Shown piece by piece: positions 38,602 through 47,009 of a stretch of DNA of 64,000 nt (within the stretch, counting starts at the first letter, position 1; the number at the start of each line of letters is the position of its first letter). The notes below the pieces were generated by a model, which worked only from the letters and a program-made list of their open reading frames with translations, made no database searches and had not been told where the DNA came from. The DNA comes from Micrococcus terreus. GTDB taxonomy: Bacteria > Actinomycetota > Actinomycetes > Actinomycetales > Micrococcaceae. Location: assembly GCF_900116905.1 (NCBI RefSeq), contig NZ_FPCG01000006.1, positions 121,540 to 185,539 of the forward strand, written 5' to 3'. Made by a program: the position numbers and the translations under genes.

Positions 38602-39896
38602 GCACGCTGCGCGGACTGGACATCACCTCGGCCGCGGACCTGGGCACCGCCGCGGGCTCGGCCGAGCTGCTCACGCTGCCCTGGGACGTGGCCCTGGAGG
38701 ACTGGCCCGAGCAGTACTTGGCCGCCCTGCCCCGAGGCATCTCCCGGCATGTGGTGCGGTTCGCACATCTGGCGGGGGCCGTCGTCGCGGTCAAGGAGAC
38801 CACCGAGGCCAACGCGCGCCGGGAGTACAACCTGCTGCGCCGCCTGGAGCGCCTGGACGTGCCCTGCGTCGAACCGCTGGCGGTGGTCAGCGGCCGCGTG
38901 GACGCCTCCGGGGAGCCGCTGCCGACCATGCTGGTCACTCGCCACCTGCGCTTCTCCCTGCCCTACCGCGCCGTGTTCTCCCAGAAGCTGCGTCAGGACA
39001 CCCTCACCCGCCTGGTGGACGCCCTGGCCCTGCTGCTGGTCCAGCTGCACCTGGAGGGGTTCTACTGGGGGGACGTCTCCCTCTCCAACACCCTGTTCCG
39101 CCGAGACGCCGGGGACTTCGCCGCCTACCTGGTGGACGCCGAGACCGGCGAGCTGCACCCCTCCCTCTCTCGTGGACAGCGCGAGCACGACCTGGAGATC
39201 GCCCGGGTGAACATCGCCGGGGAGCTGATGGACCTGATGAACGGCGGATTCATCGAACCGGAGGTGGACCCGCTGGCCACCTCCGAACGGATCCTGGACG
39301 CCTACCGGCGGCTGTGGGATGAGCTCACCGGGGACCTCTCCTTCTCCGCGGACGAACGGTGGCGCGTGGAGGAGCGGATCCGGCGCCTGAACGACCTCGG
39401 ATTCGATGTGGAGGAGTTCGCCATCCGCTCCACCGCAGACGGCAGCGAGCTGGTCCTGCAGCCCAAGGTGGTGGACCCCGGGCACCATCACCGGCGACTG
39501 ATGGGGCTGACCGGGCTGGACGTGCAGGAGAACCAGGCGCGGCGGCTGCTGCGGGACATCGACGAGTTCCGGATGGTCCACCACCCGGAGATGGACGAGC
39601 ACGAGTCCGCCCACCTGTGGACCTCCGAGGTGTTCGAACCGGTGGTCCGGGCGATCCCCCGGGAGCTCTCCCTCAAGCTCGAGCCCGCCGAGGTGATGCA
39701 CCAGCTGCTGGAGCACCGCTGGTACCTCTCCGAAGAGCAGTCCCGCGAGGTGCCCCTGCAGGAGGCGCTGAGCACCTATGTGGACCAGGTGCTGCGCAAC
39801 CGCCGGGACGAGGACGCCGTGATCCTGCACCCCACCACCACGATGCTCCGGGCCGTTTCCTCAGACCAGGAGCCGAATCCGAGCCGGGACGACTGA
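38598..39896 (+). CDS. DUF4032 protein with kinase-like fold
   Basis: A 432-residue protein of the DUF4032 family. The N-terminal half has kinase-like motifs in the right order: VAVKE with K66, a conserved E in the next helix, YWGDVSLSNTLF with D159 and N164 resembling the HxDxxxxN catalytic loop, and YLVDAE with D180 in the metal-binding position. The C-terminal half (about 270-420) carries the DUF4032 region (GLDVQENQARRLLRDIDEFR). It may phosphorylate a sugar or a protein, but this is inference. It is the last gene of the otsAB operon; a non-coding stretch of 290 bases follows. Confidence 0.8.
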   Translation: MSTLRGLDITSAADLGTAAGSAELLTLPWDVALEDWPEQYLAALPRGISRHVVRFAHLAGAVVAVKETTEANARREYNLLRRLERLDVPCVEPLAVVSGRVDASGEPLPTMLVTRHLRFSLPYRAVFSQKLRQDTLTRLVDALALLLVQLHLEGFYWGDVSLSNTLFRRDAGDFAAYLVDAETGELHPSLSRGQREHDLEIARVNIAGELMDLMNGGFIEPEVDPLATSERILDAYRRLWDELTGDLSFSADERWRVEERIRRLNDLGFDVEEFAIRSTADGSELVLQPKVVDPGHHHRRLMGLTGLDVQENQARRLLRDIDEFRMVHHPEMDEHESAHLWTSEVFEPVVRAIPRELSLKLEPAEVMHQLLEHRWYLSEEQSREVPLQEALSTYVDQVLRNRRDEDAVILHPTTTMLRAVSSDQEPNPSRDD

Positions 39897-40187
39897 GCGC
39901 CCGAGCTGCGTGCTGTCCGCCGTCCAGTGGCTGCTGGCCCCTGCCCCGGGGAACTCTGGTGCAGTCCTCGTCGAGCGGCAGTTCTGTGCTGCACTTCTCG
40001 TCCAGAAAGACGCCGCACAGCACCACATCGTGCACCCCATCTGGCCGGTGCGACGACACGTGCATCAGGGATTCGTCGCCACGGCCGGTGCACTGAGAAT
40101 CACCCGGTCACCGCGGCCAGAACGCGGATCAGGCGCCCCATGCCGTCCATGGAGCGCCTGAGTCCGTCCTCGTGGAGCTGGCCTGGG
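39897..40187. other. Non-coding spacer between convergent DUF4032 and malG-like genes
   Basis: 291 bases. I see no plausible gene. The only structure is the imperfect hairpin at 40129-40161. The remaining sequence is somewhat less GC-rich than the flanks and could be remnant sequence. Confidence 0.4.
40129..40161 (-). terminator. Candidate terminator of the malEFG-type operon
   Basis: TCAGGCGC (40129-40136) pairs with GCGCCTGA (40154-40161), with additional CC/GG pairing, just beyond the malG-like stop in its reading direction. Confidence 0.5.
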
Positions 40188-41246
40188 TCAGCCCTTCACG
40201 CCGCCAGCGGTCAGCCCGGAGACGATGTACTTCTGCAGGAACAGGAACAGGGCCATCACCGGCAGGGCGGCCAGCACCGCGCCGGCGGCGAACACGCCCC
40301 AGTTCTCCGAGCGGGTCTCCGAGACGTAGCCGTACAGGCCCACGGCCAGGGTCTGGGTGCTCGGGTCCGTCAGCACCACGGAGGCGATCACGAACTCCGA
40401 GACCGTGAAGATGAAGGACAGCAGTCCCACCACGGCCAGGATGGGGGTGACCAGGCGCAGGATGATCGAGAAGAAGATCTGCACGTGCGAGGCCCCGTCC
40501 AGCTTCGCGGCCTCATCCAGGGACTGCGGCACGGTGTTGAAGAAGCCGTACATCAGGTACGTGTTCACGCCCAGTGCCCCGCCCAGGTAGACCAGGATCA
40601 GGCCCAGCTGCGAGCCGATGCCCAGTGCCGGGACGATGTCCCCGATGTAGGACAGCAGCAGGAAGATCGCGACGACGGCCAGCAGCTGCGGGAACATCTG
40701 CACCAGCAGCAGGGTCAGCAGTCCCACGCGGCGGCCTTTGAACCGCATGCGGGAGAACGCATAGGCCGCCAGCGCGCCCAGGAACACGGTCAGGAACGCG
40801 GTGACCAGCCCGATGATCAGGGTGTTCACGAACCAGCGCGCATAGGGGCGGGAGGGGTCATTGAACAGGTCCACGTAGTTCTGGGTGCTGAAGGAGCTGA
40901 ACAGGTCGTTGGACCCGGCCATGGTGCCGGTGGGGTCCAGGGAGGCTGAGAGCACGTAGAGCAGCGGGAACAGCGAGAACGCGCTGGCCAGGATGCCCAC
41001 GATGTGCCGCCAGCCGTCCTGCCGGAACCACTTGCCGTAGGTCCGCTGCGAGCCCGAGGGCCCGTCCGTGTCCCAGCGGATGGGATCCTTCTCCTGCTGG
41101 GCCAGGGCCGCGGCGATCCCGCCGCCCGTGGGAGTCGGGGCCACGGCAGGCTCGGTGCCGCCGGCCGCCACCGGGGAGGGGACCTTGCCGCCGGCGGTGA
41201 CGGAGCCGTCGTCGGGACGCTCTGAGGGGTTCATGGGGGTGCTCAC
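40188..41246 (-). CDS. malG: Sugar ABC importer permease, MalG type
   Basis: A 352-residue inner-membrane permease with six predicted helices after a disordered 85-residue N-terminus. The EAA loop is QSLDEAAKLDGASHVQIFFSIILRLVTPI, and the C-terminal QKYIVSGLTAGGVKG is the hallmark of MalG-like proteins. It pairs with the MalF-like protein, and the genes overlap by four bases. Substrate is maltose/maltodextrin or trehalose; the surrounding ots/tre genes favour trehalose or malto-oligosaccharides. Confidence 0.92.
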   Translation of the reverse strand: MSTPMNPSERPDDGSVTAGGKVPSPVAAGGTEPAVAPTPTGGGIAAALAQQEKDPIRWDTDGPSGSQRTYGKWFRQDGWRHIVGILASAFSLFPLLYVLSASLDPTGTMAGSNDLFSSFSTQNYVDLFNDPSRPYARWFVNTLIIGLVTAFLTVFLGALAAYAFSRMRFKGRRVGLLTLLLVQMFPQLLAVVAIFLLLSYIGDIVPALGIGSQLGLILVYLGGALGVNTYLMYGFFNTVPQSLDEAAKLDGASHVQIFFSIILRLVTPILAVVGLLSFIFTVSEFVIASVVLTDPSTQTLAVGLYGYVSETRSENWGVFAAGAVLAALPVMALFLFLQKYIVSGLTAGGVKG

Positions 41247-42892
41247 GAGTCGATCTCCTCCAGCGCCTTGGTGCGGTTGAAGCTGATGGCCGAGATGGTC
41301 GCCACGATCAGGAAGATCACGATCGACAGCGCCGAGGCCAGGCCGTAGTCACGGCCCACTCCGGAGAACGCGGTCTTGTAGACCACGGTGATCAGGATGT
41401 CGGTGGCGCCGATGTTCAAGGTGGTGTCGTCGAACCGGGGGCCACCGCCGGTCAGCATGTAGATGATGTTGAAGTTGTTGAAGTTGAACGCGAACGAGGA
41501 GATCAGCAGCGGTGCCACCGAGACCAGCAGCAGCGGCAGCTTGATCGAGCGGAAGATCCGCCAGGCCCCGGCGCCGTCCATCTTGGCGGCCTCGTCCACG
41601 TCCTCCGGCAGGGACTGCAGGGCGCCGGTGGTCACCAGGAACATGTAGGGGAAGCCCAGCCACAGGTTCACGATCAGCACCGAGACCTTGGCCAGCCACG
41701 GGTCGGTCAGCCACGGGATCTCCGCCCCGCCGAAGAAGGTGTTGTTGATGTAGCCGAACTCGGGGTTGAGCAGTCCGGACCAGACCAGGCCGGAGAGGAA
41801 CGCCGGGAACGCGTAGGGCAGGATCATCAGCACCCGGTAGACCGCCTTGCCCTTCAAGGTGGCCCGGTTGAAGGTGATCGCCAGCAGCAGGCCCAGCACG
41901 AAGGTGGTGGCCACACTGAGGATGGCGAAGGCGAAGGTCCAGAAGAACACCCGGATCAGCGGGTCGCGCAGCTCGGGGTCGGTGATGGCCCGTTCGAAGT
42001 TCTCGGTGCCCACGAACACCTGCCAGCCGGTCTGCAGGGTGCGTCCGTCCTCGGCGGCGAACTGGCCCTCCCCGTTGTCCCGGTAGACGGTGCCGTCCTC
42101 GGAGTCGGTGAAGGTGTCAGCGGCCTCGTCGTAGGCCAGCCGCGGGGAGTAGACGTAGGCCCGGGAGCCGTCCTGAGTACGCAGGGTGCCGTCCGCGGGA
42201 TCATCGCTCAGCGGCACCTGCAGCTCCCCCACCTGCTGCTGCCGGGAGAGCAGGTCGGAGAAGTTCAGGGTGCTAAAGCCCTCCACACCGGTGGGCTGAT
42301 CCCCCTCCATCTGGGCCTCGACCGGCTCCAGTGGCATGTCCGCGCCGCCGATCATGGCCTGCCCGTCCTGGGTGGTGAGCAGGAACAGGTCCCCTCCCTG
42401 CTCCAGCAGGGTGGCGTCATAGGTCGGCGAGTCCGGCACGCGCACGGTGGCCGAGCGCTGGATGGCCTCGATCGCCGCGGACTTGTCCGAGTTGTGCCCG
42501 TCACCGTAGTTGGTGAAGGCGATGTAGGAGGAGTACAGGACCACGAACACCTGGAACAGAGCCAGGAAGAAGAGGCCGGGGGCCAGGTACTTGGCGGGCA
42601 GCCCTCCCCTGCGCAGGTAGATCCAGTTGATCACCAGGGTCACGGCCAGCCAGACACCGAAGACCAGCCAGTCCTCGTTGGCCACCAGCTGGAACATCAC
42701 GAACACCGCGAAGGCGTCCACCAGTCCCAGCAGGATGATCTTGGACAGCGTGCCGCCCATGCCGTCCGGTCCGCGCTTTGAGGCGCCTCCCAGACCACGA
42801 CGACGGCCCCCGGGCTGGGTGCCCGACTCGCCGGTGGCGGTGTCAGGGGTGTGCGCGCCGGCGGTGCTCGGCGTCGATGACAGCGAACTCAT
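41243..42892 (-). CDS. malF: Sugar ABC importer permease, MalF type with large external loop
   Basis: A 549-residue permease. A polar N-terminus (about 45) precedes membrane helices. An extracytoplasmic insertion of roughly 150 residues (about 130-285, rich in Asp/Glu/Gln) then interrupts the helices, corresponding to the P2 loop of E. coli MalF that contacts the binding protein. The C-terminal core has the EAA loop SLPEDVDEAAKMDGAGAWRIFRSIKLPLL. It overlaps malG by four bases and follows the binding-protein gene by 112 bases. Confidence 0.92.
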   Translation of the reverse strand: MSSLSSTPSTAGAHTPDTATGESGTQPGGRRRGLGGASKRGPDGMGGTLSKIILLGLVDAFAVFVMFQLVANEDWLVFGVWLAVTLVINWIYLRRGGLPAKYLAPGLFFLALFQVFVVLYSSYIAFTNYGDGHNSDKSAAIEAIQRSATVRVPDSPTYDATLLEQGGDLFLLTTQDGQAMIGGADMPLEPVEAQMEGDQPTGVEGFSTLNFSDLLSRQQQVGELQVPLSDDPADGTLRTQDGSRAYVYSPRLAYDEAADTFTDSEDGTVYRDNGEGQFAAEDGRTLQTGWQVFVGTENFERAITDPELRDPLIRVFFWTFAFAILSVATTFVLGLLLAITFNRATLKGKAVYRVLMILPYAFPAFLSGLVWSGLLNPEFGYINNTFFGGAEIPWLTDPWLAKVSVLIVNLWLGFPYMFLVTTGALQSLPEDVDEAAKMDGAGAWRIFRSIKLPLLLVSVAPLLISSFAFNFNNFNIIYMLTGGGPRFDDTTLNIGATDILITVVYKTAFSGVGRDYGLASALSIVIFLIVATISAISFNRTKALEEIDS

Positions 42893-43004
42893 GGTCCCTC
42901 ATCCGGCCCGGTGGGCCTGCGCTCGGTGTGGTGCGTTCCGTGGTGAGCCGCTCGGCCCGGCGCCCTGCCGTGGACAGGACACCGGGCCGTGCTGACTCAG
43001 AGTG

Positions 43005-44327
43005 TCACTTCTCGAGGTTGCCCTCGATGTCGGAGACCATCTTCTCCCAGGTCTGGGCCGGATCGCCCTCGCCCTTGATGATCTTCATCTGGGCGCCGCC
43101 CCAGAACTCCCAGACGGCTCCCATCTCCGGTGCGGTCGGCATGGGCACGCCGTTCTCGCCGATCTCGCCGAAGGCCTTGATGACCTCGTCAGAGGAGGCC
43201 TTGTCGAAGGAGGCGGTCAGTGCCGGCGGGCGCTTGCCCTCCTCGTACAGCGCGTCCTGGGCCTGTTCGCTGGAGAGGTAGTTGACCACGAACTCGTTGG
43301 CGGCCAGCTTGTTCTGGGACTCAGCGGAGACGAAGAAGGCGTTCACGCCCACGAAGGACTGTGCGTCCTCCTCGCCCATGCTCGGGATCGGATCGACGGC
43401 GAAGTCGATGCCGGCCTCCTCAGCGCCGTCCACGTTCCACGGACCGGAGATGAAGTAGGCGGCATCGCCCTTGTTGAACTGCTCCTTGGCGATGTCCGCG
43501 GTCATGTTCGGGTTCAGCACACCCTCACCCTCGGTGCCGTACTCAGCGAGCTTCTCGGCGAAGGCCGTGCCGGCCTCCCCACCCATGGCCAGCTGGGAGA
43601 CGTCGTAGGAGCCGTCCTCAGCCTGCTCGAACACGGGGGCACCCATCGAGGTCTGGAACGGGTACAGGTGGTACGGGTCGCCGTTGACCGGGTCCAGGCC
43701 CACCACGAACGGGTACTTGGCCTCGCCGGCGTCCACGGCCTTCTGGCCCTCGGCGAGCATCTCGTCGAAGGTCTCCGGGGTGGAGTCGACCAGCTCGGTG
43801 TTGCGCAGGATCGCCAGGTTCTCCACCGAGTAGGGCACGCCCCAGGTCTGACCCTCGTAGGTCACGGCCTGCACAGAGGTCTCGGAGAACTCCGAGGCCT
43901 TGTCACCCAGCTCGACGGGCTCGATGGCACCGTTCTGCACCAGCGCGCCGATCCAGTCGTGGGCGCCGACGATCACGTCCGGGCCCTTGCCGGTGGGAGC
44001 CTGGGTGATGAAGTCATCACGCATCTTGGAGTTGTCCTTGACCGTCAGGTTGACGGTGATGCCGGTGTCCTCCTGGAACTTCTTGACGATGGGCTCCAGC
44101 GGCTTCTGACGGTTCTGGTCCACCCACATGGTGATGGTGGAGGAGCCGCCCTCGGTCAGGTCCTGGGACGCCGAGGGAGAGGAGCTCGGGGAGCCGGCCG
44201 GGGCCGAGGAGGAGGCTCCGCCGCCGGTGCCGCCGCCGCAGGCGGTCAGGGCCAGCGCGGAGAAGGCCGCCGTGGCGGCCAGGGTCAGGGTGCGGCGGGG
44301 GGCTCCGCCGAGTGTCTTCGCCTTCAT
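43005..44327 (-). CDS. malE: Maltose/trehalose-type ABC substrate-binding lipoprotein
   Basis: A 440-residue solute-binding protein. Lipobox LTAC with C30 follows a signal peptide, then a Gly/Ser/Ala-rich linker (31-57) and a MalE-like fold (STITMWVDQNRQKPLEPIVKKFQEDTGI, later KGDAAYFISGPWNVDGAEEAGIDFAVDPIPSM). It delivers sugar to MalFG. It is the first gene of the importer operon. The promoter at 44459-44487 contains a LacI-type operator between the -35 and -10, so induction by sugar is expected. Confidence 0.93.
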   Translation of the reverse strand: MKAKTLGGAPRRTLTLAATAAFSALALTACGGGTGGGASSSAPAGSPSSSPSASQDLTEGGSSTITMWVDQNRQKPLEPIVKKFQEDTGITVNLTVKDNSKMRDDFITQAPTGKGPDVIVGAHDWIGALVQNGAIEPVELGDKASEFSETSVQAVTYEGQTWGVPYSVENLAILRNTELVDSTPETFDEMLAEGQKAVDAGEAKYPFVVGLDPVNGDPYHLYPFQTSMGAPVFEQAEDGSYDVSQLAMGGEAGTAFAEKLAEYGTEGEGVLNPNMTADIAKEQFNKGDAAYFISGPWNVDGAEEAGIDFAVDPIPSMGEEDAQSFVGVNAFFVSAESQNKLAANEFVVNYLSSEQAQDALYEEGKRPPALTASFDKASSDEVIKAFGEIGENGVPMPTAPEMGAVWEFWGGAQMKIIKGEGDPAQTWEKMVSDIEGNLEK

Positions 44328-44458
44328 GGTCTACCTTTCACGGTGCTGTTGCACGGGGTGTGTCACAGGCTGTGGCACACCGTGCAGCCGCTCGGCGGGC
44401 GGTGCCAGAGGCAGTCGCCGCACCGTTGCGGCCTGGAACAGTCAGTTCGACTCCTGTG

Positions 44459-44487
44459 AGTGTAAACGCTTCCACAGTGTCCGTCCA
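44459..44487 (-). promoter_or_regulatory. malE promoter with internal LacI-type operator
   Basis: On the complement a -35-like TGGACG (44482-44487) and a -10 TACACT (44459-44464) are 17 bases apart. The operator TGTAAACGCTTCCA (44461-44474, plus strand) fills the space next to the -10, so repressor binding would block RNA polymerase. Confidence 0.7.
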
Positions 44488-44549
44488 GACCTCACCAACC
44501 CTGCTTCTCATCGCCGCTCCAGCGTGCAACTGGGCGGTCCGGCGCCTGA

Positions 44550-44563
44550 TGGAAACGCTTCCA
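44550..44563. promoter_or_regulatory. Perfect palindromic LacI-family operator
   Basis: TGGAAACGCTTCCA is near-perfectly symmetric about the central CG and matches the LacI/CcpA-class consensus TGNAANCGNTTNCA. It lies just before the -10-like TACACT (44583-44588) of the regulator gene, suggesting autoregulation, about 90 bases from the malE operator, so looping is possible. Confidence 0.8.
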
Positions 44564-44670
44564 TTCTGACGCGGGTTGGGCCTACACTGTGCGGAGTCCC
44601 CTGCCTGCGCAGGGGCGCGCCCCCACCCACGGGCGCACCAGCTGCATGAGGAAGGGCCCACCGCACCGAG

Positions 44671-45690
44671 ATGGCCGGGATCAAAGACGTCGCACGCATG
44701 GCAGGGGTCTCCACTGCCACGGCGTCGCGCGCCCTGACCGGCAGTGGATCTGTGGCTCCGGCCACCCGCCAGCGCGTCCTCGAGGCCGCCCAGGCCCTGG
44801 GCTATGTGGCCGACTCCGACGCCGCCTCCCTGGCCTCCGGGCGCACCCGGAACGTCGGCCTGGTGACCCCCACCGTGCACCGCTGGTTCTTCGCCGCCGT
44901 GCTCGAGGGGGCGGCGCACGAACTGGTGGACCGCGGCTATGACCTCACCCTCTACGACGCCGGCCAGTCACCGGACCACCGCACCACGATCTTCTCTGAC
45001 CTGCTGCACCGCCGGCGCCTGGACGGACTGATCACGGTCTCCTTCAAGCTCAGCGCCTCCGAACTGGCCGGGATGGAACGCCTGGGCCGCCCGCTGGTGG
45101 CCGTGGGCGGGCGGATCAGCACTCAGGAGTCGCTCCCGGAGTGGTTCACCGCCCTGCAGGTGGACCACGCGGGCCTGGCCCGGATGGCCACGCAGCATCT
45201 GCTGGACCTGGGACACCGGGAGATCGCCTACCTGGGGCGGGTGGACGAGGACATCGAGTTCCAGGTCAGCACCGAGCGCACGCGCGGGTTCCTGCAGTCC
45301 ATGGCCCGGGCAGGCCTGCAGGTCCCCGCACCTTGGATGATCAACGCCGACTTCACCACCGGAGGCGCCTACCACCAGGTCCGTGAGCTGCTCTCCGACC
45401 CGCAGCACCGCCCCACCGCTGTGCTGTGCATCTCCGATGAGATGGCGATCGGCGCGTACATGGCCGCCCTCTCCCTGGGCCTGAGCGTCCCGGGCGATCT
45501 CTCCATCATGGGTGTGGACGGCCACCCGGACACCGCCCGGCTGGGGTTGTCCACGGTGGACCAGTCCCCCGTGGACCAGGGCCGCCGCGCGGCCCGGCTG
45601 GTGCTGGAGGCCCTCGACGGCGGCCGGGCACCTCAACGGATCTCTCACCATCTGGCCCTCCGCCAGCGAGAGAGCACCGGACCGCCCTAG
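44671..45690 (+). CDS. LacI-family transcriptional regulator of the sugar importer
   Basis: A 339-residue repressor. The HTH (IKDVARMAGVSTATASRALTG, about 3-23) and hinge region are followed by a periplasmic-binding-protein-like effector domain (about 60-335; NVGLVTPTVHRWFFAAVLEGAAHEL, FTALQVDHAGLARMATQHLLDLGHREIAYLG). It should bind the two operators in the upstream region and release them on binding trehalose, maltose or a derivative. It ends with TAG. It is divergent from malEFG and upstream of malK. Confidence 0.93.
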   Translation: MAGIKDVARMAGVSTATASRALTGSGSVAPATRQRVLEAAQALGYVADSDAASLASGRTRNVGLVTPTVHRWFFAAVLEGAAHELVDRGYDLTLYDAGQSPDHRTTIFSDLLHRRRLDGLITVSFKLSASELAGMERLGRPLVAVGGRISTQESLPEWFTALQVDHAGLARMATQHLLDLGHREIAYLGRVDEDIEFQVSTERTRGFLQSMARAGLQVPAPWMINADFTTGGAYHQVRELLSDPQHRPTAVLCISDEMAIGAYMAALSLGLSVPGDLSIMGVDGHPDTARLGLSTVDQSPVDQGRRAARLVLEALDGGRAPQRISHHLALRQRESTGPP

Positions 45691-45722
45691 GCCGGGCGCA
45701 TCTGTACCAGCTGTCCCACCCG

Positions 45723-45749
45723 TTTCATCTGTTCCATCTGTTCCATCTG
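45723..45749. repeat. Three 9-bp tandem repeats upstream of malK
   Basis: TTTCATCTG, TTCCATCTG and TTCCATCTG follow one another without gaps in the 114-base spacer between the lacI-type gene and malK. No function is evident; slippage could alter the spacing. Confidence 0.7.
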
Positions 45750-45804
45750 TCAGCTTTCACTACGGATCGTCGGGCACGTACCTGCCCGTGAAAGGACCGC
45801 CATC

Positions 45805-46881
45805 ATGGCCACCGTCACCTTCAACAACGCCACCCGCCAGTACCCCAACGCGCCCAAGCCCGCCGTGGACGGGCTGAACCTGGAGATCGCCGACGGCGAG
45901 TTCCTGGTGCTCGTGGGCCCCTCCGGCTGCGGCAAGTCCACCTCGCTGCGCATGCTCGCCGGACTCGAGGAGCTCTCCGCCGGGCGGATCTTCATCGGGG
46001 ACCGCGACGTCACCGACGTGGACCCCAAGGACCGGGACATCGCCATGGTGTTCCAGAACTACGCGCTCTACCCGCACATGACCGTGGCGGACAACATGGG
46101 CTTCGCCCTGAAGATCGCCGGCATCCCTGCCGATGAGCGCCGCCGTCGGGTCGAGGAGGCCGCCAAGCTGCTGGACCTGGAGGCCTACCTGGACCGCAAG
46201 CCCAAGGCGCTCTCCGGCGGTCAGCGTCAGCGTGTGGCCATGGGCCGGGCGATCGTGCGTGACCCGCAGGTGTTCCTGATGGACGAGCCGCTGTCCAACC
46301 TGGACGCGAAGCTGCGCGTGCAGACCCGCGCGCAGATCGCCCAGCTGACCCGCCGCCTGGGCACCACCACCGTCTACGTCACCCACGATCAGACCGAGGC
46401 GATGACCATGGGCGACCGCGTGGCCGTGCTCAAGGACGGCTACCTGCAGCAGGTGGACACCCCGCGCAACCTGTACGAGAAGCCCAAGAACTCCTTCGTG
46501 GCCGGGTTCATCGGCTCCCCCGCCATGAACATCTTCCGGATGCCGGTCACCGAGTCCGGCGTGCAGTGGGGCTCCGCGGTGATCCCGGTGGAGCGGGAGG
46601 TGCTCTCCGGCGCCGGCTCCGAGCTGGACCTGGGCGTGCGCCCGGAGAACCTGGTGATCTCCCAGGACGGCGGGCTCCCCGTGGAGGTGGACACCGTGGA
46701 GGAGCTCGGCGCGGACGCCTACGTGTACGGCCACGCGGAGATCGGCGGCGAGGAGAAGCTGATCACCCTGCGCACCGCGGGCTACACCGCCCCGGAGAAG
46801 GGCTCCCTGGTGCACGTGACCCCCGAGCAGTCGCGCGTGCACCTCTTCCACGCTGAGACCGGTGAGCGCCTGAACGTCTGA
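45805..46881 (+). CDS. malK: Sugar importer ATPase, MalK/MsiK/UgpC type
   Basis: A 358-residue complete ABC ATPase. Walker A GPSGCGKST (38-46), Q-loop in VFQNYALYPHM, signature LSGGQRQR, Walker B FLMDEP and H-loop VTHDQTEAM are all canonical. A C-terminal TOBE/regulatory domain (about 240-355) includes GSPAMNIF and LGVRPENL. In actinobacteria one such MsiK protein often energises several sugar importers, so it probably serves the MalEFG system next door and others. A very strong terminator follows. Confidence 0.95.
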   Translation: MATVTFNNATRQYPNAPKPAVDGLNLEIADGEFLVLVGPSGCGKSTSLRMLAGLEELSAGRIFIGDRDVTDVDPKDRDIAMVFQNYALYPHMTVADNMGFALKIAGIPADERRRRVEEAAKLLDLEAYLDRKPKALSGGQRQRVAMGRAIVRDPQVFLMDEPLSNLDAKLRVQTRAQIAQLTRRLGTTTVYVTHDQTEAMTMGDRVAVLKDGYLQQVDTPRNLYEKPKNSFVAGFIGSPAMNIFRMPVTESGVQWGSAVIPVEREVLSGAGSELDLGVRPENLVISQDGGLPVEVDTVEELGADAYVYGHAEIGGEEKLITLRTAGYTAPEKGSLVHVTPEQSRVHLFHAETGERLNV

Positions 46882-46928
46882 TGTGGGCGGAGCGTGGGGG
46901 CCTCATCCCCACGCCCGCCTGCCCTGAC

Positions 46929-46988
46929 GTTGATCCAGAAGCAGTGGTGGGCATGGGAGACCATGCCCACCACTGCTTCTGGCTCAAC
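46929..46988. terminator. Very long bidirectional hairpin terminator
   Basis: A perfect 22-pair stem (46935-46956 with 46961-46982) closes a GAGA tetraloop and is extended by GTTGA/TCAAC outside one mismatch. It lies between convergent malK and treZ. Confidence 0.9.
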
Positions 46989-47009
46989 GGGGATAGGGGC
47001 GAGGGGCCT

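Larger units (their letters stand above)
44328..44670. promoter_or_regulatory. Divergent control region malE / lacI-type regulator
   Basis: 343 bases. Two LacI-family operators and two divergent promoters are seen (listed separately). The malE leader is about 125 bases with no obvious riboswitch. The rest shows no gene. Confidence 0.7.

Noticed and set aside
39927..40949. A 340-codon plus-strand frame over the spacer and malG
   Set aside because: Its second half is antisense to malG and its first part has no protein-like conservation; the spacer is best treated as non-coding.
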